From assembly GCA_003551985.1 (NCBI GenBank), contig PUOB01000023.1:1-10440 (forward strand): a stretch of DNA of 10,440 bases, in the 5' to 3' direction. The notes beneath the pieces were generated by a model. It saw only the letters and a list, made by a program, of their open reading frames with translations, ran no database searches and was not told the origin of the DNA. Both the position numbers and the translations under genes were made by a program. This stretch comes from Desulfobacteraceae bacterium. Its GTDB lineage: Bacteria > Desulfobacterota > Desulfobacteria > Desulfobacterales > Desulfosalsimonadaceae. Below are positions 1 through 6,065 of the stretch, one piece after another. Every line of letters begins with the position of its first letter. Positions within the stretch are counted from its first letter, which is position 1.

Positions 1-1127
1 AGGAAATCCAGAAAGCGGGCAAAATCGAATCCATCGGCCTTTTGGCCGGCGGGATCGCCCACGACTTCAACAATCTCCTCACCGCCATCATCGGCAGCCT
101 TTCGATGCTCAAGGCCATGTCCGATGAAAATGACCGGAAATTTGCCGACTCACTCGAGCGTATCGAACACGCCGCAAAGCAGGCGGTCAATCTTACCCGG
201 CAGCTGCTCACGTTCTCGCGCGGGGGCGACCCCGTGAAAAAGCCCGCATCAATGCATGATCTGCTGCACGACAATATCGCCTTTCTGCTCTCGGGCAGCG
301 CGGTCCGGCCGCGTTTTGATCTCCCGGAAGACCTCTGGCCCGCGGAGGTGGACACGGACCAGATCATCCAGGTTATCCACAACCTGGTCATTAACGCGGT
401 ACAGGCAATGCCCAATGGCGGCGAACTGGTCGTTTCCGGAGCCAACTTCGAGCGGGTACCATGGCTCCCCCTGCCGGAAGGGCGCTTCGTCCGCATTTCC
501 TTTTTGGACAAGGGTCCCGGCATACCCCATGAATACCTGGACCGCGTCTTTGATCCCTATTTTTCCACCAAGGCAAAGGGATCCGGTCTTGGCCTTTCGA
601 TATGCTACTCCATCGTAAAAAAACACGGCGGGCATATTGACCTCGATTCTACGGAAGGCGCCGGAAGCGCCTTTCATATCTATCTCCCCGCGTCCAGCGG
701 CGAAGTGACGAAAAAACAGTCGGAAAAAGCGGAACCAAAGCCCCGGCACGGCAAAATACTGGTCATGGATGACGATCCCCAGGTGCGTGATGTGGCCGAA
801 GGCATTCTCACGCATCTTGGTTTCGAAGTGGACTGCGTTGATGACGGTGGTGCCGCGATTAATGCGTATCGTCGGGCCAGGGAGGCGGGAGCGCCCTTTT
901 CCGCGGTAATCATGGACCTTACCATACCCGGCGGCACCGGGGGACGGGAGGCGATCCGCCATCTCATGGAATACGATCCGGATGCGGTGGTTCTGGTGTC
1001 AAGCGGCTATTCCGAAGACCCGGTGATGAGCCATTACAAGGACTACGGCTTCAGCGGCGTGCTAACGAAACCGTATACCATCGAGGCGCTGGCGAGCGTT
1101 CTCGACGAAGCCCTCCATTCAAGCTGA
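1..1127 (+). CDS. Hybrid sensor histidine kinase with C-terminal receiver domain (5' end outside window)
   Basis: This is the C-terminal part of a hybrid two-component kinase: it autophosphorylates on histidine and passes phosphate to its own receiver. The frame is open from base 3, so 374 residues are visible. Counting from that codon, the H-box reads GGIAHDFNNLL with the phospho-acceptor His at 20 (bases 60-62). The HATPase domain follows, with the N-box NLVINAVQAMP, the G1 box DKGPGIP and the G2 box GSGLGLSIC. A linker rich in K and E leads to a receiver domain with the acidic cluster MDDDP, the phospho-acceptor Asp at 305 (bases 915-917, MDLTIPGG) and the conserved Lys at 356 (LTKP). The TTG at 42 is not the start, because the preceding codons already read as HisKA sequence (EIQKAGKIESIG). 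That phrase is typical of PAS-linked kinases, so the sensor part lies upstream and the signal cannot be told from here. All key residues are present. It ends 24 bases before the convergent YkuD-fold gene, with no clear terminator hairpin between them. Confidence 0.95.
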   Translation, partial: EIQKAGKIESIGLLAGGIAHDFNNLLTAIIGSLSMLKAMSDENDRKFADSLERIEHAAKQAVNLTRQLLTFSRGGDPVKKPASMHDLLHDNIAFLLSGSAVRPRFDLPEDLWPAEVDTDQIIQVIHNLVINAVQAMPNGGELVVSGANFERVPWLPLPEGRFVRISFLDKGPGIPHEYLDRVFDPYFSTKAKGSGLGLSICYSIVKKHGGHIDLDSTEGAGSAFHIYLPASSGEVTKKQSEKAEPKPRHGKILVMDDDPQVRDVAEGILTHLGFEVDCVDDGGAAINAYRRAREAGAPFSAVIMDLTIPGGTGGREAIRHLMEYDPDAVVLVSSGYSEDPVMSHYKDYGFSGVLTKPYTIEALASVLDEALHSS

Positions 1128-1155
1128 AGCGCTACAGTTCCAGCTGAAGCGTTAC
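1122..1155. repeat. Short direct repeat (14 bp, period 20) at convergent gene ends
   Basis: AGCTGAAGCGCTAC at 1122-1135 recurs as AGCTGAAGCGTTAC at 1142-1155, with one mismatch. The first copy contains the TGA stop of the kinase (1125-1127). The second contains the TAA stop of the gene on the opposite strand (1152-1154 read in reverse). It looks like a local tandem duplication spanning the two gene ends. Confidence 0.8.
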
Positions 1156-1673
1156 GGAAGGATCGTAATGGGGGTGCCGACCGCCACAGCCTCCCAGATA
1201 ATGTCCATCTCTTGGTTGGTAACCGCGATACAACCGCTGGTCCAGTTATATTGCTGCATGATATGGGCAAGGTGGCCGTAGCCGTTTCGCTGCCCGTGAA
1301 TCATGATCCGTCCGCCTGGAGGGACGCCCTTGGCCTCTGCCCGGGCAACGTCCTCCTCGTTGGGATAGGAGATGCGGATGGCCCGGTAAAAGGCGGAATT
1401 TTCCTTTTTACGATCCAGGATATAGGACCCTTCCGGGGTGCGGTTATCGCCCTGCTGCTTCTTGTGCCCTACCGGATTGTCACCGAACACCACGTGAAAG
1501 TCCCTGATGACCTCCCCGGCGTTCATCAAATACAATCTGGATTCGGACTTTTTGACCAGGACGAAATCCGCCTTTTCAGCGGCAACCCCATGGGTTGCAA
1601 AAAAAAGCCAGGCGGTAAAAACCAGCAGCCCTGAAAGCCCTCTAAAACAGGACAGCCCCCTGAAAACGGACAT
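1152..1673 (-). CDS. Secreted L,D-transpeptidase (YkuD-fold) family protein
   Basis: A peptidoglycan-active enzyme of the YkuD fold, which uses a cysteine nucleophile on peptide stems in the periplasm. It has 173 residues counted from the ATG at 1671-1673. Residues 1-32 form a signal peptide: basic start, hydrophobic stretch LLVFTAWLFF, likely cleavage after GVAA. The rest is one YkuD domain with the substrate-side motif RTPEGSYIL, the His motif MIHGQ (His126) and the nucleophile motif TSGCIAVTN (Cys148), ending GTPITIL. The domain resembles the COG3034 (YafK/DpaA) branch, so it could cleave as well as form cross-links or lipoprotein attachments; the sequence does not decide this. A GTG directly before the ATG (1674-1676) is an alternative start. 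An AAGGA within the upstream gene is spaced 6 from the GTG and 9 from the ATG. The start overlaps the stop of the upstream small gene, so translation is probably coupled. There is no LysM or other wall-binding domain. Confidence 0.9.
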   Translation of the reverse strand: MSVFRGLSCFRGLSGLLVFTAWLFFATHGVAAEKADFVLVKKSESRLYLMNAGEVIRDFHVVFGDNPVGHKKQQGDNRTPEGSYILDRKKENSAFYRAIRISYPNEEDVARAEAKGVPPGGRIMIHGQRNGYGHLAHIMQQYNWTSGCIAVTNQEMDIIWEAVAVGTPITILP

Positions 1674-1939
1674 CACTTGAATTCCTTGTTTTTGATGGCC
1701 CTTATTTCGCCGTTTTCCGCAAGAAGCTTGAACACCTTGTAGCTCCGGTCGCCCACGAATACGGATTTGCCCACGCCGCCCGCCGCCACCGGGCTCTTGT
1801 AGCTCAGCGTAATAACCCAGAACAGACCGTCATCGGTGAGTTCCGCCTCTTCAAACAGGATCTTCCCCAGGTCCTGGTCCGGATAGAGTTTTTTCAGGTG
1901 CTCGATGGCCTTGCTGGAGGCTTCATTGACATCAATCAT
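1673..1939 (-). CDS. Small conserved-looking hypothetical protein (88 residues), coupled to YkuD-fold gene
   Basis: I do not recognise a named family with confidence. The protein is short, acidic at the N-terminus, has no signal peptide and no membrane segment, and is therefore probably cytoplasmic. An N-terminal helix (NEASSKAIEHLKKLYP) is followed by alternating strands (FWVITLSYKSP, RSYKVFKLLAENGEIRAIKN). The helix-then-sheet plan, with a W-x-I strand and a final strand pair around a turn (AENGE), recalls PepSY-like or YrhB/Imm35-like small alpha-beta domains, but this is only a resemblance. The start is well supported: GGAG lies 8 bases upstream of the ATG (1948-1951 on the + strand). Its TGA (1673-1675) overlaps the start of the YkuD-fold gene, so the two are one transcription unit with likely coupled translation. 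Codon use looks like its neighbours. Confidence 0.8.
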   Translation of the reverse strand: MIDVNEASSKAIEHLKKLYPDQDLGKILFEEAELTDDGLFWVITLSYKSPVAAGGVGKSVFVGDRSYKVFKLLAENGEIRAIKNKEFK

Positions 1940-1982
1940 TTCAGTATCTCCGGAAATAGGGTTACCCGCTGTTTATACATAG

Positions 1983-2013
1983 ATTATATACCCCAAAACG
2001 GGGCGCCGATCAA
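1983..2013 (-). promoter_or_regulatory. Candidate promoter for the 88-residue protein / YkuD-fold unit
   Basis: Read on the minus strand there is a perfect -10 box TATAAT (1983-1988) and a -35-like TTGATC (2008-2013) separated by 19 bases. The spacer contains an inverted repeat, CCCC-GTTTT-GGGG (1991-2003). An overlapping TATATA (1985-1990) would give a 17-base spacer instead. The initiation site would fall near 1976, leaving a leader of about 37 bases that includes GGGTAACCC (1959-1967). Confidence 0.5.
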
Positions 2014-2091
2014 AGAAAAAAAGACCTCCCGACCCGGGAATTAAGCCGTTACAGCAGTCAAAAACAGGCATATTGACGAGCCATCTGCACG

Positions 2092-2120
2092 TTGACACCG
2101 CAATCGGACTATGCGATACT
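2092..2120 (+). promoter_or_regulatory. Sigma70-type promoter for the DUF374 acyltransferase gene
   Basis: A perfect -35 box TTGACA (2092-2097) is followed after exactly 17 bases by GATACT (2115-2120), which matches the -10 consensus at four of six positions. Initiation would be near 2127, about 34 bases before the ATG at 2161. The -35 contains an in-frame TTG that could be mistaken for a start codon. Confidence 0.75.
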
Positions 2121-2160
2121 GTCAAAACACCCAAGCCTCTATTCTTCCGTGAGGAACATC

Positions 2161-2814
2161 ATGTCCAAAAAAATACGGTCCGCTCTGACCTCAAATCATG
2201 CCATCACGGTTTTATACCACGCCATTCGATGCTATTCAGCCACTTACCGGCTAACCGTTGAAAACGAGGCGGCTTGGATGAAGCGGGTTGAGGCCGGCAA
2301 GGCTGTGGTGATATGCGTCTGGCACCAGCAATTTTTCCCGGCGATCCGGCATTTCAAAAATTACAGTCCCTACAGGCCGCCGCTCATGATCTCAAGGAGC
2401 AGGGACGGCGAGGTGATTGCCGGGGTTGCCATTCGCACGGGATGGGACATTGTTCGCGGTTCTTCTTCCCGCGGGGGGCGTGATGCCCTGGTCGAGATGG
2501 CGGCAAAGCTGCGGGAAAGAAAGATCGCCGGGCACATCGCTGACGGCCCCCGGGGGCCGGCAGGCAAAATCAAGGCGGGTGTCATCCGGTTGGCTCAGCA
2601 GGGGAACGCCGCAATCGTTCCCATGTATGCCGCCGCGGACAGGGCATGGTATTTCAACAGCTGGGACCGTTTCATGATCCCCAAGCCATTTGCCCGGGTA
2701 ACACTCCGGTTCGGCGAAGTTTTTCAAGTCCCGGAAACCACCACTGACCCGGAATTCGAGGCCCTGCGCCGCAAACTCGAAGGGATCATGGCCAGGGGGC
2801 TCATTTCGCCGTGA
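2161..2814 (+). CDS. DUF374 family lysophospholipid acyltransferase-like protein
   Basis: A protein of 217 residues in the DUF374 branch of the lysophospholipid acyltransferase (LPLAT) superfamily, whose members transfer acyl chains to lipids at the inner membrane. The exact acceptor for this branch is not established from sequence; lipid A or another envelope lipid is possible. Visible motifs are the block-1 histidine in VWHQQFFP (His55), MISRSRDGE (77-84), WDIVRGSSSRGG (95-106) and HIADGPRGP (125-133, Asp128), followed by GNAAIVPMY (148-156). This is the usual DUF374 order and length. There is no classic HX4D motif, which seems normal for the branch. The start is ATG 2161, with GAGGA at 2151-2155 and a 5-base spacer. 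An in-frame TTG at 2092 lies inside the promoter -35 box and is not a credible start. It is a single-gene unit, with its own promoter and a hairpin terminator. Confidence 0.87.
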   Translation: MSKKIRSALTSNHAITVLYHAIRCYSATYRLTVENEAAWMKRVEAGKAVVICVWHQQFFPAIRHFKNYSPYRPPLMISRSRDGEVIAGVAIRTGWDIVRGSSSRGGRDALVEMAAKLRERKIAGHIADGPRGPAGKIKAGVIRLAQQGNAAIVPMYAAADRAWYFNSWDRFMIPKPFARVTLRFGEVFQVPETTTDPEFEALRRKLEGIMARGLISP

Positions 2815-2826
2815 CGTACAAAGCAC

Positions 2827-2864
2827 AAAAAAAGGGCCGGACATATGCCTGGCCCTTTATTTTT
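2827..2864. terminator. Bidirectional rho-independent terminator
   Basis: The stem AAAGGGCC (2831-2838) pairs with GGCCCTTT (2851-2858), with a further GG/CC pair beyond a one-base bulge. The + side is followed by TTTATTTTT-type sequence and the - side by a run of seven T (A-run 2827-2833 on +). It ends the acyltransferase transcript 13-17 bases after the stop codon, and ends the tRNA-Ala transcript about 10 bases past its CCA. Confidence 0.85.
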
Positions 2865-2867
2865 GGA

Positions 2868-2943
2868 TGGTGGAGCTGAGGGGGATCGAACCCCTGACCT
2901 CATGACTGCCAGTCATGCGCTCTCCCGGCTGAGCTACAGCCCC
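2868..2943 (-). tRNA. tRNA-Ala(GGC)
   Basis: The minus strand folds as a complete 76-base cloverleaf. The acceptor GGGGCTG pairs with CAGCTCC, including the G3-U70 wobble that identifies alanine tRNAs. The D arm is GCTC/GAGC; the anticodon stem is CATGA/TCATG with loop CTGGCAG, placing anticodon GGC at + strand bases 2908-2910. The T arm is AGGGG-TTCGATC-CCCCT. The discriminator base is A and the CCA end is encoded (2868-2870). It reads GCC and, by wobble, GCU codons. It stands alone between its own promoter and the shared terminator. Confidence 0.98.
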
Positions 2944-2956
2944 GAAATAAAAACCA

Positions 2957-2986
2957 ACCATAGAAAATCCAGACGGGTTTTGTCAA
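2957..2986 (-). promoter_or_regulatory. Promoter of tRNA-Ala
   Basis: On the minus strand a perfect TTGACA (2981-2986) is followed after 18 bases by TATGGT (2957-2962), which matches TATAAT at four of six positions. The distance to the mature tRNA 5' end (2943) suits a very short leader. No GC-rich discriminator is evident. Confidence 0.65.
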
Positions 2987-3056
2987 GAAAGATTTTTACC
3001 ATTCCGGATTGGCCGCAGCCCGTGGAATAATTGCGCAGCGGCAGGCACATAAAGGA

Positions 3057-3085
3057 TTGACAAACTATACGGCAACAATTATGAA
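3057..3085 (+). promoter_or_regulatory. Promoter of the ppiD-like operon
   Basis: TTGACA (3057-3062) is a perfect -35, followed after 17 bases by TATGAA (3080-3085). Initiation near 3092 would give a leader of about 63 AT-rich bases before the ATG at 3155. No heat-shock or sigmaE-like sequence was recognised. Confidence 0.7.
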
Positions 3086-3154
3086 TAATATCCGTATATA
3101 CAGAAATTCAAAGAGCATCAACAGGTATTATCTTATATAGAAGGGTTATCAAAC

Positions 3155-5056
3155 ATGCTTGACGCAATGCGCAGAAGTGCCCGGTCGCTCGGGATGAAAT
3201 TCGTTTTGATGATGATCGTTTTGACTTTTGTATTCATGGGGGCCGGCTCCTTTATTACCCGGAGCCCGGATGAGGTGGCTACGGTAAACGGCGAACCCGT
3301 TACCGTTGAGGAATTCCGGGAGGCCCACGCGAATATGCGGGAAAATCTCCGGCGGCAGTATGGCGGGGAAATAGACGATGAAATGCTCAGACAGATGAAT
3401 CTGGAGCAGCAGGCGCTCAATTCACTGATTGATGAAAAACTGCTGATGCAGGTGGCCGACAAAAAATCCTTCAGGGCAACGGATGACGCCGTCGCCGATG
3501 CCATCGCCCGCATACCCGCATTCCAGACCAACGGCCGTTTCGACCCGCAGCGATACCAGCGCGTCTTGAGCCAAAGCCGGATAACGCCGCAGCAATTCGA
3601 GGAAATGCAGAAAGAATCGATTCTTTCGCAGCAGATAGAAAACTTCATCGCCGGCACCGTTACAGTCTCCGAAACCGAGGCGCGTGCCTGGTTTGAATGG
3701 GAAAACACCACAGTCGACATTGACTATGTCGTGTTTTCCCCGGATGACATACAGGCTGTTGACGCATCGGATGACGAGATCAAGGCGTATTACGAGGAAA
3801 ACCAGGACCGGTACAGGGCTCCGGCCAGGGTCAAGGCCCGTTACATCAGTTTCTATCCCGAAAACTTTATCGGTGAAGCGGAAGTATCCGATGAAGAGAT
3901 CCAGGCCTATTATGCCCGCCATGAAAGTGACTACAAAACACCTGAAAAGGCGACCGCAAGCCATATACTGATCAGAACGCCGGATGGTGCGGATACACAA
4001 ACCATAGACGAAAAAGAGGAAAAGGCCTGGGAAATATACGACAAAACGATTGCCGGCGAGGATTTTGCCGAACTGGCCCGCACGCATTCGGACTGCCCCA
4101 GCGGTCAACTTGGCGGCAGCCTCGGGTCTTTTTCAAAAGGCGATATGGTACCGGCCTTTTCGGAAAAGGCGTTTTCGCTTCAACCCGGAGAAATTGGCGA
4201 GCCCGTGCGCACCCGCTTCGGATGGCACGTTATTTGGCTTGAAGACTATCAGCCCGAGTCCGTTGAACCGCTGGAAGCTGTGGCGGATGACATAAGATAC
4301 GAACTGGCCCGGGAAAAATCCGTCGACGTTGCTTATCGACAGGCCATGGAAATGTATGACATCTCCTTTGACGCCGATGACCTTGTGGAAAATGCCGAAA
4401 GATTCGGCTATGACGCTGAAGCCACCGATTTTTTCACGCGCGGGGAGGGGCCTGAAAATATCGGGAATGCGCAATCCTTTGCCAATGCCGCGTTCGAACT
4501 GCCGCTTGAAGAGGTAAGCGATATCCTGGAGATAGACGGCGGCCATTACATTCTTGCACCGATTGATCGGGAGGAAGCGCACGTACCGGAGCTTTCCGCG
4601 ATAAAAGAAGACGTAAAAGCGGACTTGAAAGCCGAAAAAAAGATTGACGCGGCAGGAAACGCCGCTGCCGCCTTTCTTGAAAAAACGCTTGAAACCGGCT
4701 CTTTAATTGAAGCAGCACAGACAGAAGAACGTATTGTCGCCTCAACCGGCTTGTTTGCCAGAAATGATCCGGTCCCAGGCCTTGGCCGGGTCAATGAATT
4801 GAAACAAGCCGCCTTTGGAATCGGTGAAATAAACCAGGCCCACGATTCGGTGATCAATGTTTCCGACCGTTTCTTCGTGATGCACCTTGCAGCAAGGGTA
4901 GTGCCGGATGAATCGGCTTTCGCCGAAAACAAAGATCAGGTCATGAACCAGCTGGCTGCCAGAAAACAGCAGGAAACGGTGGCAAGATGGATGGCAAGCC
5001 TGCGTGAAAAAAGTGATATTAAAATATCGGAGCGTTTTTCGCGGCATTTCAATTAA
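3155..5056 (+). CDS. ppiD: PpiD-like membrane-anchored periplasmic peptidyl-prolyl isomerase / chaperone
   Basis: A folding helper of 633 residues, close to the 623 of E. coli PpiD, anchored in the inner membrane with its bulk in the periplasm near the Sec exit. The order is the PpiD one. A short basic N-terminus (MLDAMRRSARSLGMK) precedes a single membrane segment at about 15-33. A SurA/PpiD-type N-terminal chaperone region follows (about 38-185; VATVNGEPVTVEEF). One parvulin domain covers about 265-365, from ASHILIRTP through HSDCPSGQLGG to FGWHVIWL. A long C-terminal helical region completes it. Unlike E. coli PpiD, the parvulin core keeps His270, Cys314, Met331, Phe335 and His358, with Pin1-like spacing, so it may be catalytically active. 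The start is ATG 3155 behind a weak AAGGG (3141-3145); a second in-frame ATG lies 4 codons on. It is the first gene of an operon with the zinc-ribbon gene. Confidence 0.92.
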   Translation: MLDAMRRSARSLGMKFVLMMIVLTFVFMGAGSFITRSPDEVATVNGEPVTVEEFREAHANMRENLRRQYGGEIDDEMLRQMNLEQQALNSLIDEKLLMQVADKKSFRATDDAVADAIARIPAFQTNGRFDPQRYQRVLSQSRITPQQFEEMQKESILSQQIENFIAGTVTVSETEARAWFEWENTTVDIDYVVFSPDDIQAVDASDDEIKAYYEENQDRYRAPARVKARYISFYPENFIGEAEVSDEEIQAYYARHESDYKTPEKATASHILIRTPDGADTQTIDEKEEKAWEIYDKTIAGEDFAELARTHSDCPSGQLGGSLGSFSKGDMVPAFSEKAFSLQPGEIGEPVRTRFGWHVIWLEDYQPESVEPLEAVADDIRYELAREKSVDVAYRQAMEMYDISFDADDLVENAERFGYDAEATDFFTRGEGPENIGNAQSFANAAFELPLEEVSDILEIDGGHYILAPIDREEAHVPELSAIKEDVKADLKAEKKIDAAGNAAAAFLEKTLETGSLIEAAQTEERIVASTGLFARNDPVPGLGRVNELKQAAFGIGEINQAHDSVINVSDRFFVMHLAARVVPDESAFAENKDQVMNQLAARKQQETVARWMASLREKSDIKISERFSRHFN

Positions 5057-5075
5057 TAACCCGGGAGAAGAAAGA

Positions 5076-5327
5076 ATGGGACGCTTCAAGGCCGGTATTA
5101 GTGCAGAGGCCAGCGACAAAAACCCCGACAAGTTCCTTATGAAGCGCTGCCCGCATTGTTTTGTCAGCCTCGAACTTGATGTCAGCCGTTGCTATTCCTG
5201 CAAATCCAGGGTCGGCCATGTGGATAAACACGGAAAAGCCCGGAAAAAAATCAACTGGTATTCATATGCCGTCTGCATTGTTGCCTGGGGCGCTCTTATT
5301 TTGTATGTCAGGTGGGCCTTTTTTTAA
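5076..5327 (+). CDS. Small zinc-ribbon membrane protein, unknown function
   Basis: A protein of 83 residues that I cannot assign to a named family. The N-terminal half carries a CPHC-x10-CYSC zinc ribbon (Cys25, 28, 39, 42). A basic linker follows (KHGKARKK), then one hydrophobic segment at about 61-80 (SYAVCIVAWGALILYVRWAF), ending almost at the C-terminus. The positive-inside rule places the ribbon in the cytoplasm, making it a tail-anchored, cytoplasm-facing protein; this is inference. The start is ATG 5076, with GGAG at 5064-5067 and an 8-base spacer. The same frame is open further upstream inside ppiD, but those starts lack ribosome sites. It begins 19 bases after the ppiD stop with no promoter between, so the two are almost certainly cotranscribed. 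A T-run overlaps its TAA, but no strong stem precedes it. Confidence 0.82.
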   Translation: MGRFKAGISAEASDKNPDKFLMKRCPHCFVSLELDVSRCYSCKSRVGHVDKHGKARKKINWYSYAVCIVAWGALILYVRWAFF

Positions 5328-5351
5328 AAAACGACACCCTTTTTCCATTTC

Positions 5352-6020
5352 CTATCGCGCAATCATTGCCCGCATCATGTCGCCCGCGTTTTCCGCGTGG
5401 TCCGCTACCGAGCCGATAATTTCGGCAAGCCGGACCATGTGCAAAACCGTTACAGGATCGTTTTCGACCTCGAAAATTTTTCGCAAAAGGGCATGCTCCC
5501 GCTGATCCGCCTCGTGTTCCATCTGCCGGATATTGGCGATGATCGCCTTGACTTTTTCGCGCTGCTTTTCAGAAAAGCTTCTCAAATAATTCCTGGCTTC
5601 ACCGACCATCCGGCTAAGCTCCTCCGTGGGCTCCACTACCGCGTCCACAAGGAGGAAAAGATCACGTTCAAGCGCCTCCGGTATATTGTTGTGCGGCCTG
5701 TAGGACAGCCAGTTCAAGGATTCCTGAACCGCGTCGAGCACGCTGTCCTGCTCCCGCAGGTACCGGAACAGCTGGAATTTTTCCACGGGAAGCAACACGT
5801 TTTTGGGCATATGCCCGCGAATACTCCGCTTTATGTCATCGGCGGCGTGCTCGAGCGTGATCACCTGCTGCCGGTGCTCCTCAAAAACCTCGCACCTTGA
5901 AGACGCGTAGCATTCTATGGCCTGCTGGAAAGCCCATGCGCATTCTTTGACTTTTTCAGCATGCTCCTGAAGTTCGTCAAAAGGGGAACGGGTGAACATC
6001 GAAAAAAAAGGAATACGCAT
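5352..6020 (-). CDS. DUF47 / PhoU-like protein (TIGR00153 family)
   Basis: A cytoplasmic, all-helical protein of 222 residues of the DUF47 family, distantly related to PhoU and commonly encoded beside PiT phosphate permeases, whose activity it is thought to regulate. The sequence is helix-rich and charged from end to end, with family-typical features: an opening MRIPFFSMFTRSPFDELQEH, an EHAADDIKR helix (57-65), VEKFQLFRYLREQDSVLD (79-96) and a second acidic helix IRQMEHEADQREHALLRKIF. The C-terminal part VLHMVRLAEIIGSVADHAEN is the PhoU-like metal-contacting type of helix. The length is normal. The start is ATG 6018-6020 with a perfect AGGAGG (+ strand 6025-6030) only 4 bases away. It follows the permease gene by 45 bases on the same strand and is probably cotranscribed. 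No frame damage is seen. Confidence 0.9.
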   Translation of the reverse strand: MRIPFFSMFTRSPFDELQEHAEKVKECAWAFQQAIECYASSRCEVFEEHRQQVITLEHAADDIKRSIRGHMPKNVLLPVEKFQLFRYLREQDSVLDAVQESLNWLSYRPHNNIPEALERDLFLLVDAVVEPTEELSRMVGEARNYLRSFSEKQREKVKAIIANIRQMEHEADQREHALLRKIFEVENDPVTVLHMVRLAEIIGSVADHAENAGDMMRAMIAR

Positions 6021-6065
6021 ACAGCCTCCTGGTTTTCTTCATTTCCACATCAAAAGAGAAAATGA

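Noticed and set aside
42..44. TTG as the start codon of the histidine kinase
   Set aside because: The codons before it, from base 3, already encode conserved HisKA sequence, so the gene begins left of the window.
249..962. A minus-strand frame of 237 codons opposite the histidine kinase
   Set aside because: It lies wholly antisense to conserved HATPase and receiver motifs; its openness is explained by the codon bias of the real gene.
1620..1668. FRGLS repeated within the signal peptide of the YkuD-fold protein (imperfect 18-base repeat)
   Set aside because: Only about 12 of 18 bases match between the units, which is too weak to separate from chance in a low-complexity signal peptide.
2845..3030. 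A + strand reading frame of 61 codons containing AEGDRTPDLMTASHALSR
   Set aside because: It is the antisense translation of the tRNA-Ala gene. This peptide type is a recurrent false protein in databases, arising from tRNA complements. It also starts inside the terminator hairpin.
5311..5345. Possible terminator between the zinc-ribbon and DUF47 genes
   Set aside because: There is a T-run and an A-run next to each other with GGTG/CACC on the flanks, but no GC-rich stem with a proper loop; not strong enough to call.
5397..5900. A + strand frame of 167 codons opposite the DUF47 gene
   Set aside because: It is antisense to a gene with a perfect ribosome site and family-wide similarity, and has no ribosome site or domain of its own.
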